Positions 35,091 to 47,290 are shown, counted from the first letter of the stretch. The stretch: 64,000 nt of DNA from Ochotona curzoniae (GCF_017591425.1 NW_024465369.1:29431001-29495000); one strand, 5' to 3'. The notes: a model not told the origin generated them from the letters alone. Translations and numbers: made by a program.

Positions 35091-36285
35091 TCACCAGCAG
35101 GGTGAAAATAATACGTTTTCATTGGCCTGAAGTTAGCAAACATGCTACAAAAATACTAATGCATCACAAGAGTAATGAAAATGGGAATCAAAAATCTTGT
35201 AGGAACAGACGCTAGTGAGTGAACCTTGTGGCACTGGAGGAATTACAATTAAAAACTGGAACTTCATTACTCATGACATGTAGCAAAACAGTGTTGAAAG
35301 GGTCGTTTACAGTCTCAAGTGTATCTCTCATGGATGATCAATTAAAAAAAAGTATTCCTTCCTTCATTATTTTCTGTTCTAAGATTTCAACCTTAGCATT
35401 TGCTCACTGACACCAATTGATTGTAATAATTGTTGTGAATCCTTAACTAAAAGATTTCTAATAGCTTTGTTAAAATAACATTTCTAAGACTCAATAATGA
35501 ATGTGAATAGGTCTATAAAGTCCAGCACCAGAGCATCCAATAAAATACTCTTTACTTTTATTCACTTTTGTCATGGGTTAATTAGATTTTCAAATTTTCC
35601 CATTTTGTTTAGCAAGCCTAATTAAAGATATAGAAATTTCACATACGCACAAACATATATATTTGTAGCTGTATCATTAGAAACCAGATTAATTACAAAT
35701 AAATATACCCTGATATAATATAATTCTTGAAAACATTCACATCTTGTTTGGACATTGGCTTTATTTCAAAATGTATTATTCGTATTTTTGTCATATACTA
35801 CACTATTGCATTTTGTTATTTTACATTTCCATTTAAAACTGGGAAATAAAGTGAGAGTTTAAAATCAAATTGGAAAAATGCTCCAGTGTAATACTGTCTC
35901 ATGCAGTCAGTTTAAAAAAGATTTGGCTGTTATCAACGTTTATTATGGATGGGAAAGATTTGAGAACTTGTACTTTTCCACAGTAATATTTTCTAAAAAA
36001 GGTTCAGTTTATAATGATAGCTTTTCTCTTTCTTTTGTTGGTATAGTGAAAATGACATGCTGTACTTAATCTTCCGTTTAAAATATAAGGTGAAAATTAT
36101 GCAATGTCATTAGAATCTTGGGAAGTAATTATAATGGGTGGTATTTTTGATCTACACAGAAGTCTGAAAAATTATCTAAAGCAGTGTGCTAAATGCTTAG
36201 AAACCTCGTGTTTTACTGCATTTAAACTTCAGGGCCCTATACTTGGAGATTTGTTCCCTGCCTGTTTTAAAGTTGTGTTAGGTAA
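35091..36285. other. No gene seen
   Basis: AT-rich DNA with no gene or named repeat. The frames at 35219-35410 and 35878-36069 lack domains and splice context. Confidence 0.4.
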
Positions 36286-36590
36286 TTGCTGCTTGAGACA
36301 CCTGCCTAAGGTGTCGGGGTTCCTGGATCCAGTCCCAGTTCCTCTGCTTCTGAGCCAGCTATCTGGTCATGCACAGCCTGGAAGGCAGCAGGTGGCACCT
36401 CTGCTTGGGTCCTTAATACCAATGTGAGAGCTCTGGATGGAGTTCTGGACTCCTGGCTCTGGTGTAGTGTAGTCTTGGCTATTATAGTCATTTGGGGGAG
36501 TGAACCAAAACATGAGAAATATCTCTCCATCTTTCTTTCTATCTGGGACTCTCTGATTTTCAACTAAAAAAAAAATGAATTAAGCTTTTC
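36286..36590 (+). repeat. Old-type CSINE carrying a CTCF-like motif
   Basis: GAGACACCTGCCTAAGGTGTCGGGGTTCCTGGATCCAGTCCCAG, GAAGGCAGCAGGTGGCACC, TGCTTGGGTCCTTAATACCAATGTGAGAGC, GGATGGAGTTCTGGACTCCTGGCTC, CATTTGGGGGAGTGAACC and an A-rich tail. At 36384-36397 GCAGCAGGTGGCAC fits the CTCF core CCASYAGRKGGCRS at 13 of 14 positions. Confidence 0.75.
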
Positions 36591-36732
36591 AAAGTTATGT
36601 TCATGCTCGCATTTATATCTTCTGCTATGGAGGGATTAAACCAACTTATGTGGTTATATCACATAGCTTGCCATCCAAGGTGCCATGAATATCACTTTTG
36701 AGTTCTTTTGTATTTTGTAATAGTATAGTTCT

Positions 36733-37060
36733 TCTTAAATATTTATTTATTATGTATTGGAGCTTCGGATTTACACAGAGGAGCAACATAAAGAGAAAGA
36801 TCTTCCGATTGCCAATTCACTTCCCAAGTGGCCTCAACGGCTGGACTTGAGCTGATCCATAGTAGGAGCTAGAAGCTTCTTCTGGGTCTCCCACGCAGGT
36901 GCAGGGTCCCAAGGCTTTGGGCCGTCTCCAGCTATTTTCCCAGGCCACAAGCAGGAGCTGGATGGGAAGCGTGGCTGCCGGGATACAAACCGATGCCCAT
37001 ATGGGACCCTTGACACATGCAAGGCAAGGACTGTAGCCTTTAGGCTACCGTGCTGGGCCC
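36733..37060 (-). repeat. CSINE, moderately young
   Basis: Minus-strand copy. Tail TTAAATATTTATTTATTATGTATTGG at the left, then AAAGATCTTCCG, CTTCCCAAGTGGCC, CTGGGTCTCCCACGCAGGTGCAGGGTCCCAAGGCTTTGGGCC, TTTTCCCAGGCCACAAGCAGGAGCTGGATGGGAAGC, GATGCCCATATGGGACCC and TAGGCTACCGTGCTGGGCCC at the head. Confidence 0.92.
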
Positions 37061-37373
37061 TCTTGTATTTTTTGAAAATGAAATATATTAATGTTGCATT
37101 TCAAGAAATGTAAGGAAGAAGAGACCGTTAAGTGTTATTTCATCTGTTTGCTATAAAAGCACAAAGGTTATATTTGGCATTAATTATTATCCCTCATGTT
37201 TTCCTTTGTAAACATTTGCTTTGCTTTTTAAGTTACATCTAGTGTGGTTTTCAGATAAGTTAATGTGTCTCAAAATTCCAAATAAATAACAAGGGCTGAG
37301 AATTTCTGAGCATGAGGAACAGGTAATATACGAATATGAAAAGATGTATAGAATCAAACTTTAAATTGCATGC

Positions 37374-37666
37374 CTTTAAAAAAATTGTTACACACTTGAA
37401 AGAGAAGAACAACAGATTGTCCTTCTGTCTTTCTGCTGGCTCACTCCCCACATGGTCCTGAATAGCTTGGCCGGGAACCTGGGACTCCATCCAGGTCCCC
37501 CACGTGGACAGAAGTGATGCAGTACTTAAACCATGAGGTATTGCTTTTCCAGGTGCATTAGCAAAGAATTGGATGGTAGGTGAATAAGCTTGGACTTGCA
37601 CAGGCACTCATATCAGATGCAGGCATCTCAGGCAGTGGCTTAACCCACCATGCCACATCACAGGCT
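37374..37666 (-). repeat. Old-type CSINE
   Basis: Minus copy: GTCCTTCTGTC, CTCACTCCCCACATGG, GGGACTCCATCCAGGTCCCCCACGTGG, GCACTCATATCAGATGCAGGCATCTCAGGCAGTGGCTTAACCCACCATGCCACA. This is the reverse of the older CSINE head and body. Confidence 0.75.
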
Positions 37667-37689
37667 TTGCATGCCTGCTTCATTGGTAT

Positions 37690-38340
37690 TCTGTGTTTAG
37701 TACTTTCTAAACACCAACTGTTCTTCTAAGGAGTGTGACTAGAGCAGTGAGTAAAACGGAGTACTTGCTCTCGTCAAGCTTACATCTACCACAGAGAAAG
37801 GGAGGTGAGAAACAATATTACATCTCAGTTATTGCGCTAGAGGAAAAATAAGACAGAGGAAGGGCAGGAAGCCTAACAGGAAGGCAGGAGATAAATTTCA
37901 AGTTGCATCACTAAGTTAATTGGCAGATGTAAGGCTTGAGTAGAGATCTGAGTAAATGAGAACCAAGCTGTGTGAATGTTTGGGAAGAATCCCCCAGGAG
38001 AGCTGCTGTGAAAGGAGTCAAATTGGCGCGGCAGAAGCGATTCAGTGTGTCTGTAGTGGAGCCAGTGAGGGGTGGGATGAGATGAGTTAGAGAGGTAGCT
38101 GTATGCTCCTGCAGAGTCCATTATGGGTGTGAGAAAGAACTTTAGGCTTTAACGTGAGGGTAGGATGATGTGTTCCCTGGCTACCTTATGTACCCTTGAC
38201 TAGAGAGAGAAAAAGAGAGAGCTGTTATTGGTCAAGAGTTAGAGAGGCTATTGCAGAGACCTTGACAAGATCAGTAGTAGCTTTGGGGCTAGGACTAAAA
38301 ACTCCTCAGATGTATTAAAGCACTTCTGGGATAATCTGTT
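37690..38340 (+). repeat. Ancient mammalian repeat, longer copy
   Basis: AGTACTTTCTAAACACCAACTGTTCTTCTAAGG, GAGCAGTGAGTAAAACGGAG, CTCGTCAAGCTTACATC, followed by a GAGGAAGGGCAGGAAGCC-type purine-rich segment and ATTGGTCAAGAGTTAGAGAGG. The order matches a widespread old mammalian repeat that also provides the fragment at 28.03 kb. I leave the family unassigned. Confidence 0.45.
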
Positions 38341-38379
38341 TTATTGATGTCCACCCTTTTAAATGTTTAACTGGTTTTG

Positions 38380-38672
38380 TTTGTTGCAAAGGCGGACAGA
38401 CAGACAGGCAGCCAGAGATATCTAATTGTTCGGATCATTCCGCAAAAGCCCACAGATTAGGGCTGGGCCAGGTCAAAGCCAGGGCAAATCTTGGAGCCTG
38501 GAATTCAATCCAGGTTTTTTATGTGGGTGGTAAGAAACCCATCACTCAAACCATCACCTGCCGCCTCACAGGGAATTCATCGCTGGGAAGTTGGAGTCAG
38601 GGGCCAAAGTGGAAATCAAAGTTGGACATGAGTGCAAGCATCCCAAATAACATTGTAATTGCTGTGCCAGTT
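38380..38672 (-). repeat. Old-type CSINE, diverged
   Basis: Minus copy: GGCGGACAGACAGACAGG, GGGCTGGGCCAGGTCAAAGCCAGG, TGGAATTCAATCCAGG, GGAAGTTGGAGTCAGGGGCC, GAGTGCAAGCATCCCAAATAAC, TTGCTGTGCC. This corresponds to the reversed old CSINE. The frame 38523-38717 is SINE-derived. Confidence 0.7.
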
Positions 38673-39186
38673 GCCTACCCTGCTAATGCCTCCCATTTGA
38701 CTCGACATTCTATGTAAGGACAGTGACAGAAGTGAGTGTTATAGACTCATTTGGGAGCAATTTGGTGCATTTATCATTGTAGGTGGATTTGATTTTTCCT
38801 AAGGCAACTTATCAATAATTAAAACATGAAGTGATTTGACTACATAAAAATTAATGTGTTGATTAGCATTTCTATCTTTTCCCCTTCTTAGAATTAACTT
38901 CTGCTATAGTATTTTTTTGTTTTGTGTTTCTTCCTCATTTGGTTATTGCTTGCTGACTTGTAAGTATTGAAAGATATTGTGTAGATATGTATGTATATGT
39001 GTATATACATATGATATAGATATAAATAGTGTTACCATGTGCATAAATTTTAAAAATTGGTTCAGAATAATTTAGAATAATTTACTAGTTTATAAAATTG
39101 GACCGTCGAACAAGTAAAATCAGACATATCAGTGTCAAGGTTTGAAATGAATGATATGGATGTATTTCTCTCACCCTAAAACTTTG

Positions 39187-41238
39187 TTTTTTAAAAAATA
39201 TTTAATTTCATTTCTGATTGTTCACATAGTTGAGAGAGGTACATGTCCAAGTGGACCACTAATGAGGGTAGAGGGAGTCGAGATGTGGAGGAAGGTGGGT
39301 GGGACAGATTTTTCTTTTTTTAATCTCCTGTGTCCACAGAGGGGAATTTGAGAGGGCTTCTCCTTGCTCTCAGCTCCTGGATATGGGTGATGGTCATTCG
39401 AAGGTGTTACTTAAATGGTTTTGATTGTTCTGAAGCATTGTTGGCTTCATTGCACCAGGCTTAAGGAAATTTTTCCGAGTGTTTTGACCAACCCTGTCCA
39501 CCTTAGTGCATCCACCAACCCAACATGCTGCAAAGCTTGGCCATGAGAATTGTCCAGCCTGCTCTGCTTCCCATCCTCTGACAAGGCAGTCGACATCCCC
39601 TCTGGCCTAGATGAACTGGCTGTCATGTCCCTCATGCATCAGGGCATGCTGTCCACTGCACAGGCATCAGCAACTGAAGAGACCCAGTCCCAATACATGC
39701 ATTCCAAGGTCAGACCACCTATCCTGTGATTTTCCCTGAGGCCTGGGTCTGAGTCCAGCAGTGTAGTTGAGAGTCCCTCAAGAAACCTTGCCTGAGTTGA
39801 CGGAAGAGTTATTTCTTCTGTTTATCAGCCAGTGCATTGTCAGGTTCAGTCTGTCACCTGCACCAACCAATGCACACATCATTGGATGTAGATGCCTGGT
39901 TAGTTCCACCCAAGCCCCATCTGTCACATGAAGCAGTGGCTGCTCTACCCTAGCCCAGCCCAGCCAGCCCAACTCACCACAGGCCTGGTGTTCATGCATA
40001 CCAATGTATGCCACAATCTATTTAGAGTGACCCCTAATAATTCCCACTAGGTGTATCCCTGATTTTTGCAGTGTCAGCATGTGCTGCAGCCTTGCCCATC
40101 TCATCCAGCAATCCATGGATGCTTCAACTTATCTTAGCCCAACCTGTCCCCAGACCCAGCCCACACATATATTCTGGTGGGTGCTGCCACCTTGTCCATC
40201 CTGGTCTACCCTCAGCCCTACCTCTCATGCTCACCAATGGGAGCTGCAGCCTAGCAGGAGAATGCCCATGATTCCCTTACAAGGCCCTTCCTAACTCCCA
40301 GATCTTGTCATGGATTGTCTCCAGTTGTGGCATTCACCTGTAGGTACTGTGACCCAGCCTGACTGGCCTGCTTCCATTCTGGCTCTGGCTGGTGGTTCCT
40401 GCCACCTTGTTCAGTCTGATCCACTTCCAGATCAGGCTTTCATGTGACCCAGCCCAGTTCTTCAGCCTCGTTCAGCCTGTCCCACACCCATTCTGGCTCT
40501 GGAAAGCACCTTCGGTTGCTAGGGCCTAGCACAGTCTGGCCTGCCCCCCCCAGACCCAGCTCACATGCATGCCACTGAGTCCAATGACCTTGCCTAGCAT
40601 GTTTCGCCCACAGCACTCTCCAGCTTCAATCCCGCATGTGCCAGGAGGTTCTACAGGTTGACCCAGTCACGCCTTTTCCCAGTCCTGACTTCTATAAATG
40701 TCAGTGAATTCTACAGTCCAGTCTGACTAAGGCTGTCTCCACCCCCGGGGCTTATGCAAACCAACAGGTTCTACAGGACCCCTGAAGCAAATCCCCTACA
40801 CAAGCTGCTCCCAAATCAGTTCTCTCAGGTCTTGTAGTGTTGTGGCCCAGTCTGATACAACTTGCCCTTTGCCCCTAGACTCATAAGAGGGTACTGCTGT
40901 CTAACCCAGCAGGTAAACCCAGCTTTTGTGCATGCCAGCAGATAGCAGGCACTACTACTCAAACTAGCCCAGGTGTCCCTGAATGGACAGGTGCTATTAC
41001 CTTCCCCAGACATACCATCTGGTTTCCTTCCTCTAAAGTATCCTGTCTCAGCTCCCTCGCCTACCTGCTAGTGCAGTGGCCCAGTCTGTGGAAGCCCCGA
41101 GAAGTTACTCCTCCCCCATTCCAATACATCCTCAGACCTTCTTCCCCACCAATCTGCAGCCTCCCCACTCTGCACAAGGAATGGTGGGGCAGTGTATTCA
41201 GTTTTGGCATCTGCTGCCTTCCCAGCATATCTAAAAAG
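39187..41238 (-). mobile_element. GC-rich poly(A) retroposon, copy C
   Basis: Minus orientation: the left end is the reverse A-rich tail (TTTTTTAAAAAATATTTAATTTC) and the right end the 5' side. The block from TGACAAGGCAGTCGACATCCCC through CAGTGCATTGTCAGGTTCAGTCTGTCACCTGCACCAACC is a near-identical reverse complement of copy B. The interior 40.1-41.0 kb is an array of degenerate units near 60 bp with GCCCAACCTGTCCC / GTCCATCCTGGTCTACC words. The right end matches the 5' part of copy B. No protein-coding frame with a domain is visible; 39447-39635 and similar frames are element-internal. Confidence 0.78.
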
Positions 41239-41252
41239 AAAAAAAAAAAAAA

Positions 41253-41579
41253 AGGAGCTGGCATGGTAACCTAGCAGGCAAATCCTCACCTGGCACTCAC
41301 TGGGATGCCATATGGGTACTGGTTCTAATCACAGAGGCCCTGCTTCCCATCCAGCTCCCTGCTTGTGGCCTGGGAAAGCAGTTGAGGATGGCCCCAAGCC
41401 TTGGGACCCTGCACCCATGTGGGAGACTAGGAAGAGGCTCCTGGCTCCGGCTTCGGATTGGATCAGCTTAGCTCTGGCTGTTGTGGCCACTTGGGAAGTG
41501 AATCAATGGATGGAAGATCTTCCTGTCTGTCTCTCCTTCTCTCTGTAGATCCAATAAAAGTAAATAAATATTAAAAAAA
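41253..41579 (+). repeat. CSINE inserted beside copy C
   Basis: GAGCTGGCATGGTAACCTAGCAGGCAAATCC head, GGGATGCCATATGGGTACTGGTTCTAATC, CCTGCTTGTGGCCTGGGAAAGCAG, CACTTGGGAAGTGAATCAATGG and a CCAATAAAAGTAAATAAATATTAAAAAAAG tail. A run of about 15 A lies immediately before its head. Confidence 0.92.
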
Positions 41580-42001
41580 GAAAAATATATAGAATAGGCA
41601 ACTATACTAGCACACTGATACGAGTAACACAGATTTAATGTTAAGCAGGCCCAGAGTACCCACCAGCTAGCTATTGACTGCTTTTCTCCCAGACGTGTAA
41701 CACTTGCCTGACAACCTGGAATTTTCTATTTGCTTCACTTCTGCTTGGCATAGTTTTTTAAATAGATAATTTCTAGAATAATAATGATTCATAAAATATT
41801 AATTATAAAAATCTACAGACAAGATGGTAATGCAAAGAGGAAAATATTAGCAATATAAAAATAAAGTTTTTATGCTGTTCTGTGCACTGTTTTATTCTTG
41901 TAATTCTTCTGTGTTTTTAGATCTGCTGAAATGAGAAATTAAAAAAGATGAGGAAGACTCTTGGGGCCTAAGATATATTAAACTTACAAGTGGCCTGTGT
42001 A

Positions 42002-42334
42002 GGGCCCGGCGCGGTGGCGCAAGTGGTTAAAGGTCCTCGCCTTGCACGCCCGGGATCCCATATGGGCGCCGGTTCTAATCCCGGCAGCCCCGCTTCCCTT
42101 CCAGCTCCCTGCCTGTGGCCTGGGAAAGCAGTCGAGGACGGCCCAACGCTTTGGGAACCTGCACCCGTGTGGGAGACCCGGAAGAGGCTCCTGGCTTCGG
42201 ATCGGCATAGTATCGGCCCGTTGCGCTCACTTGGGGAGTGAATCATCGGACGGAAGATCTTCCTCTCTGTCTCTCCTCTCTGTATATCCGCCTTTCCAAT
42301 GAAAAAATAATAAAAATAAATCTTTAAAAAAAAA
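42002..42334 (+). repeat. Young, near-consensus CSINE with 16-bp target-site duplication
   Basis: GGGCCCGGCGCGGTGGCGCAAGTGGTTAAAG head with intact A-box region, CCCGGGATCCCATATGGGCGCCGGTTCTAATCCCGG B-box region, several unmutated CpGs, and a GCCTTTCCAATGAAAAAATAATAAAAATAAATCTTTAAAAAA tail. Flanked by perfect direct repeats ACAAGTGGCCTGTGTA at 41986-42001 and 42335-42350. It is the youngest SINE in the window. All open frames here are SINE-derived. Confidence 0.98.
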
Positions 42335-42350
42335 ACAAGTGGCCTGTGTA

Positions 42351-44848
42351 AAGTAGCTATGTATTTTTTATTTATATTGCGATAAAACCTGAAATGTGAG
42401 TGTCTATAGAAATGTGATGCAGTGTATTTAGAAAAGCATCATAGTGAAGTTGTGACTTGAAAATACAGTAATTTGGAACAGAGTCTTTGCTGACTGGTTT
42501 TAATAGCGGATGAGCTATAACACAGCAGGACTTAGCCAGCTGGAAGACCAAGCAGGTGCAGCAATCATAATTGTTAGATGACTATCTAACACTGAGCGGA
42601 ACTTACATCCATTTAGTTGTAGTTTCCAACGAAAAGGAAAGATGCACAGGTAGTGTCTGATGCAAAAAGGCCTAAAGACTTTTCAGAACCATTAAAAAAA
42701 AAAAATCAAAGATTTAACTGTGAGTCCCAGGTATGTTAAAAGTAAGAAAGAAAAATAAAGTGAATCATACTTAAGCATGTCATAATTAAATTGCAGAACT
42801 ACAAATACAAAAAAGACTAATTTCTTTCTGTAATTACATTTGAATACTTGAATAATATCTCTGAAAACCAAGATACCATGAAATATTCTATGAGCTAAAT
42901 GAAATTATTTAATAATCATGTGTTTATAGTCAGTATAAATGTGCTTAACTCAAAAAAGGAATAAACCAGGTCCATACAAAAAAATACTCCACCAGAAGCT
43001 TTAAGATAATTTTTGACAAAGCCATATTAAAAGAAATACTTTATTTTGTAAGAAAATTACCCCAGAAATGCAGGAAGCAATAAAAGTGCAAGAAGGGTAA
43101 AAAATATGTGGATAAATCTAAATGAAATGTAGCCGTATGAAATAATACTGAAAGTGAATAAACTGAATTTAGGGAATTAACACAAAAATATGAGTCAAGG
43201 GAAAATTAAATAAAGTTGAATGTTTGTTTCTTGCATTGTCTGAAGAGAGATACAGAGTCTGATAGGTTAAGGATGTGCGCTGAAATTTCCACAGTACAAG
43301 TTCCATTCCAGAGAGTGGACAATGGTAAAATAAAGTGAACATGAAATGCTAACTAAACACATTCTGTCTGCAAGGAGACCTCCAACATGAGACGAACGGA
43401 AACACAGAACTATGAAGCTTAACATGATGAAGTAATAATCACATTTCAATAATGTTATAACATGTAAATTGATGTACTAATCTTGTTGAAAAGCAAAGAC
43501 TGTCAAACTGTTTTAAAAACAAAGCCCTATCCCCTTTTCAGTACTTTATCTAAAACATTTGTGTGTCAAGGGTTTGAGGAGAAAAGATGGGAAATAGTAT
43601 TACCACTCATTCTAAAGATAGCAACATACATCTTCAAGAGAGCAGAATGGTTGAGGCATTGCTCCCTGACATGGTTACAAATCCAAACATTAAGGAGAAG
43701 TGTCATGCTGAGATTAGTGTGTTGATTATTTATGGTGAAACTATGATTTAATTCACAGACTATACATAGAATAATTCAAATGTTAGAAAGAAGGTGGAGA
43801 AGTATATCCTTAAACTATTGCTACAGTTTTATTGCCAGTTACATTTTACTTGCCCGGGATGTTTTTTTCTCCTTCGCTCTTTGAATATATTTAGTTAAGT
43901 GAACCTTGTTCCAATATAATGATCTGATAGAATAACTCGTGTGGTAAATAATGTAATATCTTAGGTCTATTACATGCTGATTTCCCCTTATTCGTGGAAA
44001 AGCTGGTGTGGTATCACATTTGCCACATACATTTTAGCCTGACTGCCTTCTGCTTTACTTGAGGTGGAGACACAGTATACATTTTGAGGTCTATATCACA
44101 GCTCCTAAGCCGCCATTGAATAAGCGACTCTGCATGTTTGAAAGAATGGTAGACTCTTCTATACTCCGATCAACATGTTAAATGATTACTGTAAGTTAGA
44201 GTTGAAACCTCGCTGCCTGGATGTATTCAGATAAGAGGTGGAAGGCTTGTGTTTTCTAGTCCAAGGGCTCAGTGACTCCTTGTCCTTTGATGACCTGCCT
44301 GAAATGTTAGCTCAAGTGTCCCACCACGCACACTGTTCAGGTTAGTCTCGACCTGGGTAAGGGAGGGAGAGAAACCAATTCTCAGCCCAGTGTTTGGATA
44401 CTGTCAAACGGCCTTGCTTGATTTAGGACTTCACATCAGCTGGAAGATGATCTCTTGGTCTCATTTTTTTCATCTGTTATTTTCTCCATTACTGTGTGAC
44501 CCTGATGGATATATAGAAAGTTAATCTTAGGCAACAGAAAATTTCCTGCTTTGGAAAACCTGTCAAAGCTCACGTCACTTGTAGTCAGATTTTCTTTTAC
44601 CACTGTTGCCCTTTGGCCTAAGAAAAGTGTACTTGTCTCTTTTGATTGCATTTCTTAAATCCTCCAGTGTCAGAGTATCTTTTCTCACTCTGCACTAAAA
44701 GTAATATGGCTTTATTGTTAACATCCTCAGCCAGATCATATCCTGTTATGAGTCACTGACTAGGGGATAAGATGGCCTTAATCCTTCACACACATTCAAT
44801 TGTGTCAGCAATGTTAGCATCATATACTTGTGATTGAAGTATCTGTGA
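42351..44848. other. No gene seen
   Basis: About 2.5 kb of AT-rich presumed intron. Small frames (43267-43449 and 44436-44651 on the minus strand, 43483-43725 on the plus) show no domain. No repeat is recognised. Confidence 0.4.
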
Positions 44849-45165
44849 TTTTTTTTTAAAAACATTTGTTTATTTTTATTGGAAAGTCAGAAACAGAGAA
44901 GAATAGAGACAGAGAAATATCTTCCATCCACTGGGTCACTCCCCAAGTGGTCACATTGGCTGGAGTTTGGATTCAAAGCCAGGAGCCAGGAGCTTTTTCC
45001 AGATCTCCCAGGCAGGTGCAGGGTCCCAAGGTTTTGAGCCATCCTCCAGGCTTTCCAGGCCACAAGCAGGGAGCTGGATGGGAAGTGGAGCAACCAGGAT
45101 AAGAACCAGCACCCATATGGGATTCTGGTGCATGCAAAGTAAGGCTAGGCTACCACACTGGACCT
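44849..45165 (-). repeat. CSINE, moderately young
   Basis: Minus copy: TTTTTTTTTAAAAACATTTGTTTATTTTTATTGG tail, AATATCTTCCATCCAC, CACTCCCCAAGTGG, CAGATCTCCCAGGCAGGTGCAGGGTCCCAAGG, CCACAAGCAGGGAGCTGGATGGGAAG, GCACCCATATGGGATTC and the head TAGGCTACCACACTGGACC. The overlapping open frames 44866-45310 are SINE-derived. Confidence 0.92.
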
Positions 45166-47065
45166 TATCAGTGAATGTTTTTAAATGCTTGCTATTCTTG
45201 TATAAATAGATGCCATTTGGTACATATTCCCAGATTGAAAATATTTCAGAATAAAATTTTAAAAGGTGTGGGGAATTTACATCGATGTTCGAGGAGAGAA
45301 AGTGACCCAACTATTGTTTTGCTTTGTAATAATTTAACCTGGCTTCCCACCACCACCAGGCTCCCCTGTCACTCTGACTAGTATAGTAATTGCACTTTGA
45401 CTTGTGTGAGTATAACAGTATAGCTGGTATTTGCCCTTGTGCTTTCACAAGTGTTCCTCTGGTTGTGTTTGCTCACTACCCCATGTTGTAAAGATGTGAT
45501 TTCTTGTAGGACTTGGTGTGTCCTTCATGATTTCACCAAATTAATTGCATGAAATCAAACTGTGGGTTGATTTTTATTGTTTTCCAAACAAAATCCAAGA
45601 TATTAATAGCTTTTTAAACCCATTTTAAATCATGTTATCATTTTTATTAAGGCTCCTGTTGTCCTAACTTCCATGCAAATAGAGCACTCCTATGCAAACT
45701 TTCTGGAGTGTAATAAAGTAGTTAACTTGGACTACTAAAAAGTTTTTGGTACATTTATATTGACTGAAAGAATGATAGCATTTTGTGTCTTAAAGTAATT
45801 CAATATTCAAAACCTTCTCCTACTCAAGAATGAAGGTTGTAGGAGATATATTTTGTATAGATTATATGGATACAGTCTTATATCCTAATAAGACCTTCTT
45901 AAATCTACATTAAGTGAGTTGGTACATAAAGACAATCTATTTCTTTTTTTAAGATGATATATTTGTAATTAGAGAACTTTTTTGTGACTTAATTTAATGT
46001 ATTCATTTTAATTATAAATTTAATTATAAATTTTAAGTATAAATTATAAATATCTATAAAAATGAATATATCATAAGTTACCTAAAACATTTTAATAAAT
46101 CATGCCTATTTGGTAAGAACTGAATTACAATTATGTGCAATACATTCATTGACTCCTGAATATATTTGATATGTTAGACCTTTAAAAATTAAAGCATTTG
46201 TTTTATATAGCAAAATCTTACATGATAAAAGCAGTAAATTTGCATTGTACTCCAGTGACAAATAATATCCTCTAGTGACAAATAATATCCTCAAAGAATT
46301 GTCTGTCTAGAATGTAGCATGAAGTGGGGGTTTGTTTCATAAATGTTTTTGTTTTTATGGCAACCAAAACATTGAGCTTTTTCTGTGTTGGCTTGGACTC
46401 TTCCAGGGTATCTTAACCAGGATCTCTGGGATGGTGCTGGGTTTTCTGTTACAGTTGTAGGTACAGCAACAGTAGCTGTCACCAAAACTTAGCATCTTCT
46501 GCTTTACAGTTTGCTCTTTATGGCTAGTTTGACGGAAGTTCACTGTAATCTTCGCACCTTAAAAACTTACCTTGATTTAACTTACAACTTTTGATAATTT
46601 CAACTATGTTTCTTCCCTCTGCACACTTTCCTGATCCATCATAATGGTATGTAACTATGCAAGTTGAGTAGAAGCAGCTCTAGTCCTTAAACCTAATGCT
46701 ACAGTCTTAACTCAAAAAGTTTCTGCTGGGAAATATTTTGCAATTACGATGATAGCTGTGTTTCCTGATATGGAAAAAATCACTCAGCTTGATACGATAG
46801 TATATATTTTCAACGATTTCTGTCCATTATATTTCAGAGTATAATTTGTAGGTTGCATCTGTTAATGAAATAGAAAGGTTATTCAATACATAATCCTTTC
46901 ATCCTTTTTCCATCTACACAGTTTTGGGCAGCATGAAAAAAAATGTATTGACAAAGTATTTTTTCATCTTTAGGCAGGCCTTAGAGATATAAAAATAAAA
47001 CAAAACAAAAACAACTTCATGAATTTCTAACATCATTATTCCCTCTCCCCCAACATGCACTCCTT
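45166..47065. other. No gene seen; 20-bp duplication at 46254
   Basis: AT-rich DNA. A tandem duplication AGTGACAAATAATATCCTC occurs twice with a 20-bp period (46254-46292), and a palindrome-rich AT stretch lies at 46000-46060. The minus frames 46291-46543 are not recognisable. Confidence 0.45.
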
Positions 47066-47290
47066 TTTTAAAGTCTGGGTGCAAACAACAGTCAAGGTGA
47101 GAACAAGCCAAAGCCAGGCTTTCTGTCTGGGTCTCACCATCTCATCAGGAGGTCAGAAGCCATTACTGGAGCCATCATGCACTGCTTCTCTGGCTATGGC
47201 AAGCAGTATATCGGAAGATGGAATAACTGGGTCATGAACCAGGCACTTCTGATCATCCTAAGCAGCGATTTAATCCACTGTACAACCACC
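47066..47290 (-). repeat. Decayed old-type CSINE
   Basis: CCAAAGCCAGGCTTTCTGTCTGGGTCTCACC, GGCAAGCAGTATATCGGAAGATGG and GGGTCATGAACCAGGCAC, with TTTAATCCACTGTACAACC at the far end. This matches the reversed old CSINE body and head. Confidence 0.55.

Noticed and set aside
39447..41289. Frames inside retroposon copy C, and a K-rich frame at 41.07-41.29 kb
   Set aside because: No domain; they follow the GC-rich array and the A-run, and no supporting splice or start signals exist.
41990..42302. Open frames on both strands at 42.0-42.3 kb
   Set aside because: They lie inside the young CSINE and translate its consensus, not a gene.
46291..46543. Minus-strand block read as a possible processed pseudogene
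   Set aside because: No protein family was recognised and no A-tail or target-site duplication was seen, so it is not reported.
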